A DNA stretch of 64,000 bases from Deltaproteobacteria bacterium (GTDB taxonomy: Bacteria > Myxococcota > B64-G9). How positions within the stretch are numbered: position 1 is the stretch's first letter; each line of letters opens with the position of its first letter. Below the pieces are notes generated by a model. The model made no database searches. It was not told where the DNA came from and saw only the letters and a list, made by a program, of their open reading frames with translations. Made by a program: the position numbers and the translations under genes. Positions 35,223 to 44,627 of the stretch are shown in pieces. Location of the stretch: the NCBI GenBank assembly GCA_019307065.1, contig JAFDKH010000001.1, forward strand, positions 1-64,000, given 5' to 3'.

Positions 35223-37847
35223 TTACGGGCGATCATCTTGGTCACACTGGCCAAAGAAGGCCAATTCCACACCGGCGCAGTTGAGGAAGCAGATGTTGTC
35301 ATAGGTATTGCCGTCAAAACCGCAGACCGGGTCATAGTATTCGGGGCAAACACAGTCGGGCTCTAAACAACGGCTTTCGCAGAAACCGGCCTCGTCGCAG
35401 AACTGCTGGCACAAGGTTCCTGGAGGACAATCGTTGTCATCATTGCACTGACCCGTGCTGTTGATGTTTTCGAGACATTCAAGATATGCAGGCGTCTGAA
35501 CAAAGCCACAAGTCTGCTGTCCGCTACCGGTTTGCAGCAATTCGCAGGTAGTCAGCTGCAGGCACTCGTACTCGGGCAGCCAGACGCAAGTGCTGCTGAT
35601 CGGATAAGGCGCACAAATTTCTCCCGAGCAACCGGTCACGATGCACTCCGAGGCAACCGGCACACACTGACCCCAGCAAGGCGGGCAATTGTCGTCCGGA
35701 CCACAGGGCATATCCGGGCAGTATCCGATTTCACAACGGAATCCCTCGGGACAATCGGCATCATCGACGCAGTCCATCTGAGGCAGCGGCATGCAAACAC
35801 CGATATTAGTGCAGCCACCTGTCTCGTCCGAGCAGAATTCGCAGTACATGCCCGGCCCGCATTCTTCGTCACTGAAGCATTCCTGGGGACCGCCGCCGCA
35901 TTCGCCATGGTGTAGAATGAAGGCGCCTTCGCACTCGGCAAAGCAAGCGTTAGAGAAGGTACGAACTTCACAGGGGCCGCCACAGTCGTCGGGGTCGCTC
36001 TGATCGTCACAACCATCATAGCAGATCTCTCCGCAAACCGGGTCCCAGATATCCGGGCAATTGCAGTTGTCAAACACGCAACGTCCGTCAATGCAGCGAC
36101 CAAAGGTGCCTTCGCTCATGCGACAGTCCTCGTCGCTGAAACATTCGGGCTGCTGGTCGGGCACGCAGATGCCGACACAACAATTCGGGTCGCCGGTATC
36201 GTCGCAATTGGGGTCGCACTCCATCATTTCGCAAACGTACCCCGGAGGGCATTCCCAGTTGGCATGGCAATACATCGGCTCGAACACACAGCGTCCTTCG
36301 ACACAGTGTCCGACTTCACCGGAGCCGATGATACAATCAGTGTCGACCTGGCATTCGGGATTAACCGGCACACAGTAGCTTTCGCAACCGGGTAAGCAAT
36401 CGGGGTCGTCAGGATGGCAATCCCAACAAACTGTTACGCATTCCATTCCCGGAGGACAGTAGTCGCCATCTGGGCCGCAAGGAATTTCTTCGAAGACACA
36501 TCTGCCGTCGATGCAGAAACCGATGTCGCCACCGGCAACCCTGCAGTCTTCATCAGTATAGCACTCGGGCTCAAAGCCGGGAACGCAATGACCCACGCAA
36601 ATTGGGTCGCATTCACCGCTGGCCGGGTCGCAATCGGGCGGGCACTCGCCCGTCTCGGAATCACAGCCGGCCTGCCAGCATTCCATGACACACACGAAAC
36701 CCTCGGGGCAATCCTGGTCGGAATCGCATTCCGGCAGGGCCTCGGGAACGCAATGGCCAACACAACCCGGCAGGCAATCGCCGTTCGGATCGGTCGAATC
36801 GCAATCCCAGCAAGCGATTTCGCAGACCAGGCCATCCGGGCAGTCGTCATTGGTCTGGCATTCGAATGCTTCCGGGACGCAGCGCCCGATGCATTCTTCT
36901 TCGCAAATACCGGTAACCGGGTCACATTCCGGCGGGCACTCGCCACTATTGGGATCGCAAGCCATGCCCCAGCATTCCATTACACAGACGAAGCCTTCCG
37001 GGCACGGGTTGTTAGGTCCACATTCGTTCTGCTGAACCGGCACACAACGGCCGACACAGACAGGTTCACACTCGCCTGTAGAGGGATCACAATCTTCGGG
37101 GCATTGGCCGTCGGGATCACAACCGGCCTGCCAACATTCCATTATGCATTCGTATCCTGCGGGACAGGCGTTATTTTCATCGCAAGTCAGATCTTCGAAC
37201 ACACAACGTCCATCGATACACTGCGGAATCTGGTCGGACCAGGGATAGATCATACAATCTTCGTCGGTCTGACATTCGTCTTCGACACAACGGCAGATCG
37301 GACAGCCGTCCGGATCGGTCATGAATCCATTGGCACAGTACAGATCACACACGACGTCCGGGCAATGCGGCTCGCTGCATTCTCCCCGGCAACCAAGCGA
37401 GATGGTAAAGGTGCCGCCGACGCTGCCGTCAATCGTTCCCAGAGCAATCAAGTAACGGCCGTTGTCGGACAGCCCAAAATCGCTGATCAAACCGTCCAGA
37501 TCGGTTTGGCCGGTTTTGTCCAGGGCAATATGACTGCCCCAGATGCCCTTGTTGCTGATCGGTCCATAAAGAATCAAGACCGGATCTTCACCATTGGTCG
37601 ATTTCAAGGTGACGGTCACGCGGGCACCTTGATTGGCATCGAAAACATAGCCGGTCAGCACTTTCTGAGTCGAGAAAGTCTCGTTGATCAGTGCCGATCC
37701 GAAGTCTATCGTGCCACGTACTTCGAGTAGCTCACTCGCATTTTTGTTGAGGATTGGCGGATTGTACTTTGAGTCGCCGGTATAGCTCGAACAGCCGGCT
37801 ATCAGCCCCAGACACAGTAACGCACTGATCCATCTCATCTTTTTCAT
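35223..37847 (-). CDS. Large Cys-rich lipoprotein with antistasin-like, repeated CxxDxDC and Kazal-like modules
   Basis: Lipobox LGLIAGCSS with RBS CAGGAGG before ATG at 37847; antistasin-like CPDVVCDLYCANGFMTDPDGCPICRC; C-term Kazal CVCPEYYDPVCGFDGNTYDNICFLNCAGVELAFFGQC; many ECxxDEDC...CIDGRCVF and CPEGFVCVMECW units. Confidence 0.85.
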   Translation of the reverse strand: MKKMRWISALLCLGLIAGCSSYTGDSKYNPPILNKNASELLEVRGTIDFGSALINETFSTQKVLTGYVFDANQGARVTVTLKSTNGEDPVLILYGPISNKGIWGSHIALDKTGQTDLDGLISDFGLSDNGRYLIALGTIDGSVGGTFTISLGCRGECSEPHCPDVVCDLYCANGFMTDPDGCPICRCVEDECQTDEDCMIYPWSDQIPQCIDGRCVFEDLTCDENNACPAGYECIMECWQAGCDPDGQCPEDCDPSTGECEPVCVGRCVPVQQNECGPNNPCPEGFVCVMECWGMACDPNSGECPPECDPVTGICEEECIGRCVPEAFECQTNDDCPDGLVCEIACWDCDSTDPNGDCLPGCVGHCVPEALPECDSDQDCPEGFVCVMECWQAGCDSETGECPPDCDPASGECDPICVGHCVPGFEPECYTDEDCRVAGGDIGFCIDGRCVFEEIPCGPDGDYCPPGMECVTVCWDCHPDDPDCLPGCESYCVPVNPECQVDTDCIIGSGEVGHCVEGRCVFEPMYCHANWECPPGYVCEMMECDPNCDDTGDPNCCVGICVPDQQPECFSDEDCRMSEGTFGRCIDGRCVFDNCNCPDIWDPVCGEICYDGCDDQSDPDDCGGPCEVRTFSNACFAECEGAFILHHGECGGGPQECFSDEECGPGMYCEFCSDETGGCTNIGVCMPLPQMDCVDDADCPEGFRCEIGYCPDMPCGPDDNCPPCWGQCVPVASECIVTGCSGEICAPYPISSTCVWLPEYECLQLTTCELLQTGSGQQTCGFVQTPAYLECLENINSTGQCNDDNDCPPGTLCQQFCDEAGFCESRCLEPDCVCPEYYDPVCGFDGNTYDNICFLNCAGVELAFFGQCDQDDRP

Positions 37848-37931
37848 GGCTTTCCTCCTGTGGATTGAAATAGAAGTCTTCATAGTGCCAATGATAAGAG
37901 CAAGGGACATGCCAAACGAGCCTCAAACCAG

Positions 37932-37943
37932 GGTATATATACC
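37932..37943. promoter_or_regulatory. 12-bp perfect palindrome GGTATATATACC upstream of the Cys-rich gene
   Basis: Seen directly; about 85 bp upstream of ATG at 37847. Confidence 0.3.
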
Positions 37944-38011
37944 TAAGAGCATGTTATTTGGGGTTATTTTGAAGTTACTAGATTTACAGCCTAGTGATGG
38001 ATATCACACAA

Positions 38012-38031
38012 GTGTCAAGTTTGATTGACAC
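38012..38031. promoter_or_regulatory. Inverted repeat GTGTCAA-gtttga-TTGACAC
   Basis: Perfect 7-bp arms in the intergenic region 37.9-38.16 kb. Confidence 0.3.
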
Positions 38032-38160
38032 CTCACATCACATAAAGCGAGTTTTATCTTTCTTTACAACCACTTATCGTGGGCTGCAAGCTCGACAGCA
38101 GATCGTCAAGTTTACTTTACATGTTTGGAATCAGCCGGCCGGTCGCTTAGTTTGGGTTCG

Positions 38161-40371
38161 CTAATCGATAATGCCGTAGTAACGCGCCATCCAGTACGGC
38201 AGCAACCAGAAGGTTCCCGACGATTCACTATGACCGTTTCCGCGTTGTTCATAGGAATACGGGTTTTCGGCCCAGCGCATGACTTGCCTTTCATCGTAGG
38301 CAAAGACGAACTTGTTCTGCGGCCGGCCCTGCCGGTCATTATATGGATTCTGGTCTTTGTCCCAGCGGTGACTGTGATCGAGGCCCCAATGAATCAAGTT
38401 GAGCGGCAGCTTCTGCAGTGTTTCGATTGAATCACTCAGGTCATATACTTCTTTCCGGGCCAGGGGCGCGTAGATCATATTGAATTCGGGGTTTCTTTCG
38501 GGTCGCTGCACTTGCCACAAGTATTCAAGCCCCTGACACTCGAGTTGCGGGTTGCCGTTTCTCCATAGTTCCAACAAGGCCGGATCGTCTTCGTAGCGCA
38601 TCAGAGTATACATCGCCAAAAAAGACATCTCCTCGCTGTCGTGATTGGTGTGCCACTTCAGATTAGTTTCTTCGATGCAGCTTATGTAGTCTTTGTAGTT
38701 GCGATCATGAACAAGATATTCAAAGGATTCCCTGAAGCGTTCCTGACCGGTCATGCGGTAGGCGGCATGTAGGGCACCTAAGATCATGGCCGAGTTCAGA
38801 CCGGCATCGCCAAACATGGCCGACGGGTTTTCTTCCATCCACTCCGGGTTGAAGAAACCATGCGTAGTCGGTTCGCCATCGATATCCAATAATTTATAGT
38901 CGTTATCGATGATGTAGCCGACGATCCGGCCGATCGTTGCGGCCACGTCCTGCTGTTGTTCTTGATCGGCCACCAGGTCGTAGTAAAGCGAGAGCCCGAA
39001 AATGTGCCCGACGAATTCATCCGAAGACGTGTCACCTTTCCAACACCAGACTTCGTCCGCGGTCAAATGCCATTCACCACCGGCTTGCTGCATGGCTTCG
39101 CATTCATCACCCGCAACAATCGAGCGGGCAAAAAACCCCTCGATCGGAGTTACTTCTTCGAGCTTCATCAGCGCATATGCGGCAACCCGGGCGTTCTCAC
39201 GGGCTTCGGCTTCGTCGGTTACGGCGTAACGGAAACACTGTGAGGCCAAATACATGGCAGTCCATTGACCATCATTGTCATCATCACGGTTGTAAAAAGT
39301 GGTCAAATCGCCGTATTCGCGCAATACATTTGCTGTAGTTGTGTAGCCCAGACGCAGGTGACGCGCCTGGGTGACCTGATCAAAAACTGCCGCTTTGGAA
39401 GCTAAAGTCATGCTGCGCTGTTCGATCTTTGAAACACCCCCGGCGGTCGCCAGCCAGATCGTGCCGTCTGCGGCTCGAGCCAATCCGCGAACATTCTCAT
39501 GCGGAATCCAGTTGATCCCGAAGTAGTAGCGGCGTGACCCGTCAGCATAATAGACGCTGGCACCCTTACTGGTTGCCACCAGCAGATTGCCGCTGCCGTC
39601 GAAATCAATATCGAGTACGTCACCGTAATGTAAACCGTCCGCACCAACGAAGGCAGTCCAGACTGAACTGGCTGAGTCACGTTTTGCCAGGCCGGCGTCT
39701 GTGCCCACCCAGATGGTTGAACCTGGGCCAAGCGTCAGGGCCGTAACCAGATTAGACGGCAGCCCCTCGGCACTGGTGATAAGGCCTGCCGAACTGAAGA
39801 CCCCCTGGGGGGTAGCCGCAAACCAGGTTCCATCGGGCAGATCGCAAATCGCCCCGACCGGTTGATTGATGCTTTCAAAAATGGAATGGAAACTCGTATC
39901 CCAGTAGCCGGCCAGATTCTCACCGGCCAACCACCAGCCGCCTGCAGCGCGCGGTGCGACAAAGGAAGCCAGCGCTCCAACCGGCAAATCAACAACCTGG
40001 CCCCCGATTTCCGCCCCCTGGGGACCGACGACTGCCAGAGTGCCGCTATCATTAAAAGCCAAGTCGCTTATCTGACCCGAAATAGCGAGGGTTACCGGCA
40101 ACCAGGTATTTCCGTCCCATTTTCGAACTCCATCTGCCAAGGCAACGTGACACGTATCTGAAGAATCCAATCCGACGGCATTCACGTCGTCAAGCTGGCC
40201 GACAACCAGGCCGACTTCTTGAATGTAGGCTTGATCCAGATGCACTTCAGGAGGCTCCCACTTGTTGTTACCGGCGTCTCCATCAAGACCGGCGTCAGAT
40301 TTGTCTGATTCGGCATTACAGGCAAATACAAGAAAACAAAGCGCGATTAAACCGAATGGATATTTTTTCAT
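38161..40371 (-). CDS. Lipoprotein with beta-propeller repeats and C-terminal helical (glycosidase-like) region
   Basis: Lipobox CFLVFACNA; two-component-regulator-propeller-like motifs TIWVGTDAGLAKRD, TIWLATAGGVSKIE; C-terminal region only tentatively assigned. Confidence 0.65.
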   Translation of the reverse strand: MKKYPFGLIALCFLVFACNAESDKSDAGLDGDAGNNKWEPPEVHLDQAYIQEVGLVVGQLDDVNAVGLDSSDTCHVALADGVRKWDGNTWLPVTLAISGQISDLAFNDSGTLAVVGPQGAEIGGQVVDLPVGALASFVAPRAAGGWWLAGENLAGYWDTSFHSIFESINQPVGAICDLPDGTWFAATPQGVFSSAGLITSAEGLPSNLVTALTLGPGSTIWVGTDAGLAKRDSASSVWTAFVGADGLHYGDVLDIDFDGSGNLLVATSKGASVYYADGSRRYYFGINWIPHENVRGLARAADGTIWLATAGGVSKIEQRSMTLASKAAVFDQVTQARHLRLGYTTTANVLREYGDLTTFYNRDDDNDGQWTAMYLASQCFRYAVTDEAEARENARVAAYALMKLEEVTPIEGFFARSIVAGDECEAMQQAGGEWHLTADEVWCWKGDTSSDEFVGHIFGLSLYYDLVADQEQQQDVAATIGRIVGYIIDNDYKLLDIDGEPTTHGFFNPEWMEENPSAMFGDAGLNSAMILGALHAAYRMTGQERFRESFEYLVHDRNYKDYISCIEETNLKWHTNHDSEEMSFLAMYTLMRYEDDPALLELWRNGNPQLECQGLEYLWQVQRPERNPEFNMIYAPLARKEVYDLSDSIETLQKLPLNLIHWGLDHSHRWDKDQNPYNDRQGRPQNKFVFAYDERQVMRWAENPYSYEQRGNGHSESSGTFWLLPYWMARYYGIID

Positions 40372-40533
40372 GGGTAGATGCTAGCACACGACCAGACTGC
40401 GAAGACAATATCTCCAAATTGCCACCTAAAGTACGCACTTTCAAGACCGGCCCGGGTCTCATTCTACAGTAATTTCAGGGAATTGAGTTTTTGGCACGCT
40501 ATTCGCTTAATCTCGGGCCTAAGGAGGCTGATC

Positions 40534-41712
40534 ATGCTTTTTATAATTGCGATCACAGTCTGTAGCGGTTTTAGCTTGCTGGCCGCCTTGGCCCTGATTC
40601 GAGTAACCGCCGCCCGTCGAATGAAGCTTTTGCGTTTGGGCACCGAAGCCAACGTTACGGTATTGAAACCGCTATGCGGTGCGGATGACTCTCTGGAAGC
40701 AAACCTGGAAACATTTTTTTTGCAGCGCTACTTGAACTACGAACTGCTCTTTGGCGTCGAAGGCGAAAATGATCCGGCGATTGCGGTAGTTCACAGACTG
40801 CGCCTGCGCTATCCGGACATCCCTTGCAGACTCGTAATTCACAACGGGGCCCGCGGGCTCAACCCCAAGGTCTCCAACATACGCGCCATGCTCGAATCCG
40901 GCTCGCACGATATTATCGTGATTTCAGATTCCAATGTTGCAGTTTCTCCCGACTACCTGCAGAAAATGGTCGCCGAGCTGCTCGAGGACAATGTCGGCCT
41001 GGTTACCAGTCCGATTGCCGGTGTGGGCGAGAAGACATTTGGGGCCTTGCTGGAAAACATGCAGCTCAACAGCCAGATTGCCGGCTGTGTGGCCGCCTCG
41101 AGTCTATTCGGCCGCAGCCTGGTTGTCGGCAAGTCGGTCATGTTTCGCCGTTCGGTATTCGATCGTCTGGGCGGTTTTTCTTCGGTGGCAAATGTGCTGG
41201 CCGAGGACTACGTCATGGGGCGCATGTTCCAATCGGCCGGATACGAGGTGCGCCTGTGTCAGGGTATTGTTCGTAACGTGTGTGCCAAGACCGGCTTTTT
41301 GGCCTTTGTCAAAAGATACTTGCGCTGGTCTGTAATGCGGGCGCGCATCAAGCCGCTGGCCTACCCGTTCGAACCGCTTTGCAACCCGGCCGCCATAGCC
41401 CTGTTGGCTTTGATATCGGGTGCCGCGGGAGCCTGGGTGCTGGTTTGGGCCCTGACATTAATTCTGATCCGTGATGCAATCTGCTGGGTCCGGCTGCGCG
41501 GATTTTCGGGGCTGTTGTCCGTCCTTGTTTTGGCGCCCCTTAAAGACTTGATCATGTTTGGCATCTGGGCCGCCGCCCCGCTGGTCCGCCATATCTCCTG
41601 GCGTTCACACCGTGTGCGAATCAGTGCCGGCACTCGACTTTACGCCAACCGGCCGATGCACATTCCCGAGGTTTCACTCCATGAGGAAGCTCCGGCAGTT
41701 GTGCGCAACTGA
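40534..41712 (+). CDS. GT21-like glycosyltransferase (ceramide glucosyltransferase/HpnI-like)
   Basis: VLKPLCGADDSLEANLETFFLQRYLNYELLFGVE, VISDSNVAVSPDYL, LAEDYVMG, KRYLRWSVMRAR; ATG 40534 with AAGGAGG RBS. Confidence 0.85.
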   Translation: MLFIIAITVCSGFSLLAALALIRVTAARRMKLLRLGTEANVTVLKPLCGADDSLEANLETFFLQRYLNYELLFGVEGENDPAIAVVHRLRLRYPDIPCRLVIHNGARGLNPKVSNIRAMLESGSHDIIVISDSNVAVSPDYLQKMVAELLEDNVGLVTSPIAGVGEKTFGALLENMQLNSQIAGCVAASSLFGRSLVVGKSVMFRRSVFDRLGGFSSVANVLAEDYVMGRMFQSAGYEVRLCQGIVRNVCAKTGFLAFVKRYLRWSVMRARIKPLAYPFEPLCNPAAIALLALISGAAGAWVLVWALTLILIRDAICWVRLRGFSGLLSVLVLAPLKDLIMFGIWAAAPLVRHISWRSHRVRISAGTRLYANRPMHIPEVSLHEEAPAVVRN

Positions 41713-41725
41713 AGCAGACAACCAA

Positions 41726-43447
41726 TTACTTGGCGGACACCCGGCGCGAGACCGCCCGCGCTAGCATGCGCAGTCTCTGCGACCAGGACAAGCGCCAGAA
41801 ATTAGTAGTTATGACGCCCTTTGTGAAATATGTTTTCTGTGAATAGTCGATATTGACCTCGAGCAGGACCGGTTGCTTGCTACGGGTGATCTCGAAAGCC
41901 TCCGCCAGTATCCGCTCGATCTGGGCATCATTTTCAATCTTGAGAAAGTTGCAGTTGGTCGCTTTGGCAAAGTGCTCGACTTCATATGGCGCCAAAACAC
42001 TGCAGGTGTCGCGGTTGAGCGAGGTGCGCTGAAGCTGCACGATTTGGGCCAGCTCGTGATCGCGCAAGACGCAAACCAAGGGAGCCACAGCGTAGGCGCT
42101 GGCGGTCAGGAGCTCCAACCCGGTCATCAACATGGCGCCATCGCCGGCCAGGGCTACTACATCCCGCTCGGGATTGATCAACTTGGCGCCGATCGCTCCC
42201 GGGACCGCATAACCCATACAGGAAAAATCAACCGGACCAATGAAACAGGCCGGGCGATCCAATCTCAAATGCTCCATGGACAGAAAAGTACCGTTACCGC
42301 TATCGGTTGTGTAAATCGTGTCGGGCTTGGCAAGCTTTTGAATAGCCGAGAAAAAGGCGGCCGGACTGACCTTGTCGGCACAGCTTTTCGACTTCATCGC
42401 CTGGCGAACTCGATCATGACCGGCGGCAATTTCGCTTTTCAAGGTTTGCCGGTCGCTGGTCTTGGTAAGCTTTCCAAGCAAGGCTTTTGCAAAAACGCCG
42501 GCATCCGACTCGATGGCCAGGCGGGCCGGGTAGTTTCGGTTGAAAACATCACTGTTGATGTCAACGTGAATCAAATTCTCGGGCGGATTCAATCCGTAAC
42601 TGGCCGTAGCCACTTCACCGAAGCGACAACCAATTGCCAGCAGGCAGTCGCAGCGATTCATTATTGTGCGCACAAAACCGGGAGCCGAGGCACCGAAGCC
42701 GTTCCATAACCAGAGTGGATGGCTTTCTGCGAAAACCCCCTTTCCCTGGATGGTCGTGGTCACCGGTGTATTGAGTGTTTCGGCGATTTCTACAATTGCC
42801 CGGGCCGCGTTTCGGGCGCCGTACCCAAGATACAAAGCCGGATGATCGGCCTCACCAAGCAGGCGCACAGTTTCGGCCAGATCGGAAGCTTTGACAGGCT
42901 CTTCTTCTTGCGGCCGGTCGACATACTCGCTCGGCACTTCCCAGACATCTAAGAAAAAATTGACCGGGACTTCGACTGCGACCGGCCCGGGCGTCCCGGC
43001 TCTCGCCAGAGCGGCCGCCTTACGAATGTGAGTGTACAGCTCGGCGGCTTGCTCGACTTTGAAAACCGCCTTGGTTACCGGCCGCAGAACCGCCAGCTGA
43101 TCTATGTCGTGAAGTTGATAGGCCTTATGGGTGTCCGTGCGAATACCGCTAGTCAGCACCAGCATCGGAATGTTGTCCATAAAAGCTTCGGCCACTCCGG
43201 ACAAACAGTGAGTAACCCCGGCCCCGGGTACGACATTGACCACTCCGATTGAGTTCGATGTGCGCGACACGGCATCGGCCATAAATGAAGCACTTTGTTC
43301 ATCGGTAACCAGAATCGGCTCGATCGTTTCGGATTGCTCCAGGGAATCATACAACTCAATGTTGTGCGTACCGGGAATTCCGAAAGCAAATCGAACACCT
43401 TCTGCCTCTAAAGCGCTGACTACTATTTCTGCTCCGCGTCTTTTCAT
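41726..43447 (-). CDS. Thiamine-pyrophosphate-dependent enzyme, acetolactate synthase large-subunit-like
   Basis: FGIPGTHNIELYDSL, DEQSASFMADAVSR, GDGAMLMTGLELLTA TPP motif. Confidence 0.88.
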   Translation of the reverse strand: MKRRGAEIVVSALEAEGVRFAFGIPGTHNIELYDSLEQSETIEPILVTDEQSASFMADAVSRTSNSIGVVNVVPGAGVTHCLSGVAEAFMDNIPMLVLTSGIRTDTHKAYQLHDIDQLAVLRPVTKAVFKVEQAAELYTHIRKAAALARAGTPGPVAVEVPVNFFLDVWEVPSEYVDRPQEEEPVKASDLAETVRLLGEADHPALYLGYGARNAARAIVEIAETLNTPVTTTIQGKGVFAESHPLWLWNGFGASAPGFVRTIMNRCDCLLAIGCRFGEVATASYGLNPPENLIHVDINSDVFNRNYPARLAIESDAGVFAKALLGKLTKTSDRQTLKSEIAAGHDRVRQAMKSKSCADKVSPAAFFSAIQKLAKPDTIYTTDSGNGTFLSMEHLRLDRPACFIGPVDFSCMGYAVPGAIGAKLINPERDVVALAGDGAMLMTGLELLTASAYAVAPLVCVLRDHELAQIVQLQRTSLNRDTCSVLAPYEVEHFAKATNCNFLKIENDAQIERILAEAFEITRSKQPVLLEVNIDYSQKTYFTKGVITTNFWRLSWSQRLRMLARAVSRRVSAK

Positions 43448-43529
43448 TTCTGCTCCTGAATTATCTTTGAAATCATATTAGTACATAATTCGGGCTTGAC
43501 TTACTTATAAAATCATCTAATTTGAACTG

Positions 43530-44627
43530 ATGAATACAAAAGATTTCAGCCTGTCAATTCCCAGCCGTCAGAAGATTATCAGTGACTTCAAAGCCAAAGG
43601 CGGCAAGATTGCGGCAGTATTTCCAATCCATTATCCGCGGGCCATTTTCAGGGCCTTCGACATTCTGCCGGTCGAAGTCTGGGGACCTCCCGGCGTGGAC
43701 ACCAGCCCGGCGGCCACCCATCTGCAAGTTTACGCATGTTCGATCGTGCACTGCGGCTTGAGTTACCTAATGGCCGGCAAGCTGGATGTGGCCGACCTTT
43801 TCGTCGTCCCGCATGCTTGCGACTCGCTGCAGGGTCTCGGCAGCCTACTGCTGGATTTCGTCAAGCCCGATAAACCGGTGCTGACTTTCTACCTGGCTCG
43901 CGGTGATTTAATACCGGCCACCGATTTCGTTGTGGATGAGATCGCTCAACTGGCCGACAAGCTGGCCGAAATTACAGGCAAACGCCCGACCGACAGCGAA
44001 CTGGCCAAGGCGATCGAAAGAGAAGAAGAAGCCGACCAACAACTCGCAGAACTTTTTTCGGTGCGGCGGTTTCTGCCGGTTTCTGATCGCGAGTTTTATC
44101 AGCTGGTGCGGGCCCGGGAATACCTGCCGGCCGAGCTCTTTTTTAGGCTCGCAAAAGAAATGCTTGACCAAAAACAAGATACAGCCCTGCCCGAGATACC
44201 TCTTTTGATTACGGGTATCTTGCCCGAACCGATGGACATACTCGACCGGATCAATGCCGCCGGCGGCCTACTGGCCGCCGATGATTTGTGCTGCAGCGGC
44301 CGGCGTGTATATCCGCCAGGTAAGAGCGAGCAGCCCTATAGACGCATGGCCGAGAGCTTGCTCTTAGGACCAGCCGACTCGACCAGGGGCAGTCCAATCC
44401 AGGCCCGGATCGATCGCCTGCTGGAATTGGCCCGGTCAGCCTCCGTCAAGGGAGTTATTTTTTACAACGTCAAGTTCTGCGAACCGGAACAGTTCGACTG
44501 GCCTCAGATAAAGCAAGGCCTTGCTTCAGTGGGTCTGCGAACGGTCGAGATCGAAGCAGATATCAGTGAGCAGCTGCCGCACCAGGCAATCACCCGCGTC
44601 GAGGCATTTCTGGAGACTTTGTCATGA
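43530..44627 (+). CDS. 2-hydroxyacyl-CoA dehydratase/benzoyl-CoA reductase subunit family protein
   Basis: [48 protein letters not shown]. Confidence 0.85.
   Translation: MNTKDFSLSIPSRQKIISDFKAKGGKIAAVFPIHYPRAIFRAFDILPVEVWGPPGVDTSPAATHLQVYACSIVHCGLSYLMAGKLDVADLFVVPHACDSLQGLGSLLLDFVKPDKPVLTFYLARGDLIPATDFVVDEIAQLADKLAEITGKRPTDSELAKAIEREEEADQQLAELFSVRRFLPVSDREFYQLVRAREYLPAELFFRLAKEMLDQKQDTALPEIPLLITGILPEPMDILDRINAAGGLLAADDLCCSGRRVYPPGKSEQPYRRMAESLLLGPADSTRGSPIQARIDRLLELARSASVKGVIFYNVKFCEPEQFDWPQIKQGLASVGLRTVEIEADISEQLPHQAITRVEAFLETLS

Noticed and set aside
36414-37730. 438-aa + strand ORF
   Set aside because: Lies antisense to the Cys-rich lipoprotein gene; its openness follows from Cys/Pro/Asp-rich codons and repeats on the other strand. 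No RBS or recognisable family.
35223-37847. Possible CRISPR-like or tandem DNA repeat array
   Set aside because: Repeats are coding, degenerate and variable in length with no uniform spacers; they encode Cys-rich protein modules.
41873-42709. 278-aa + strand ORF
   Set aside because: Antisense to the TPP-enzyme gene, which has clear family motifs.
43496-43526. Possible sigma70 promoter TTGACT... before the dehydratase genes
   Set aside because: -35-like hexamer present but no convincing -10 at proper spacing.
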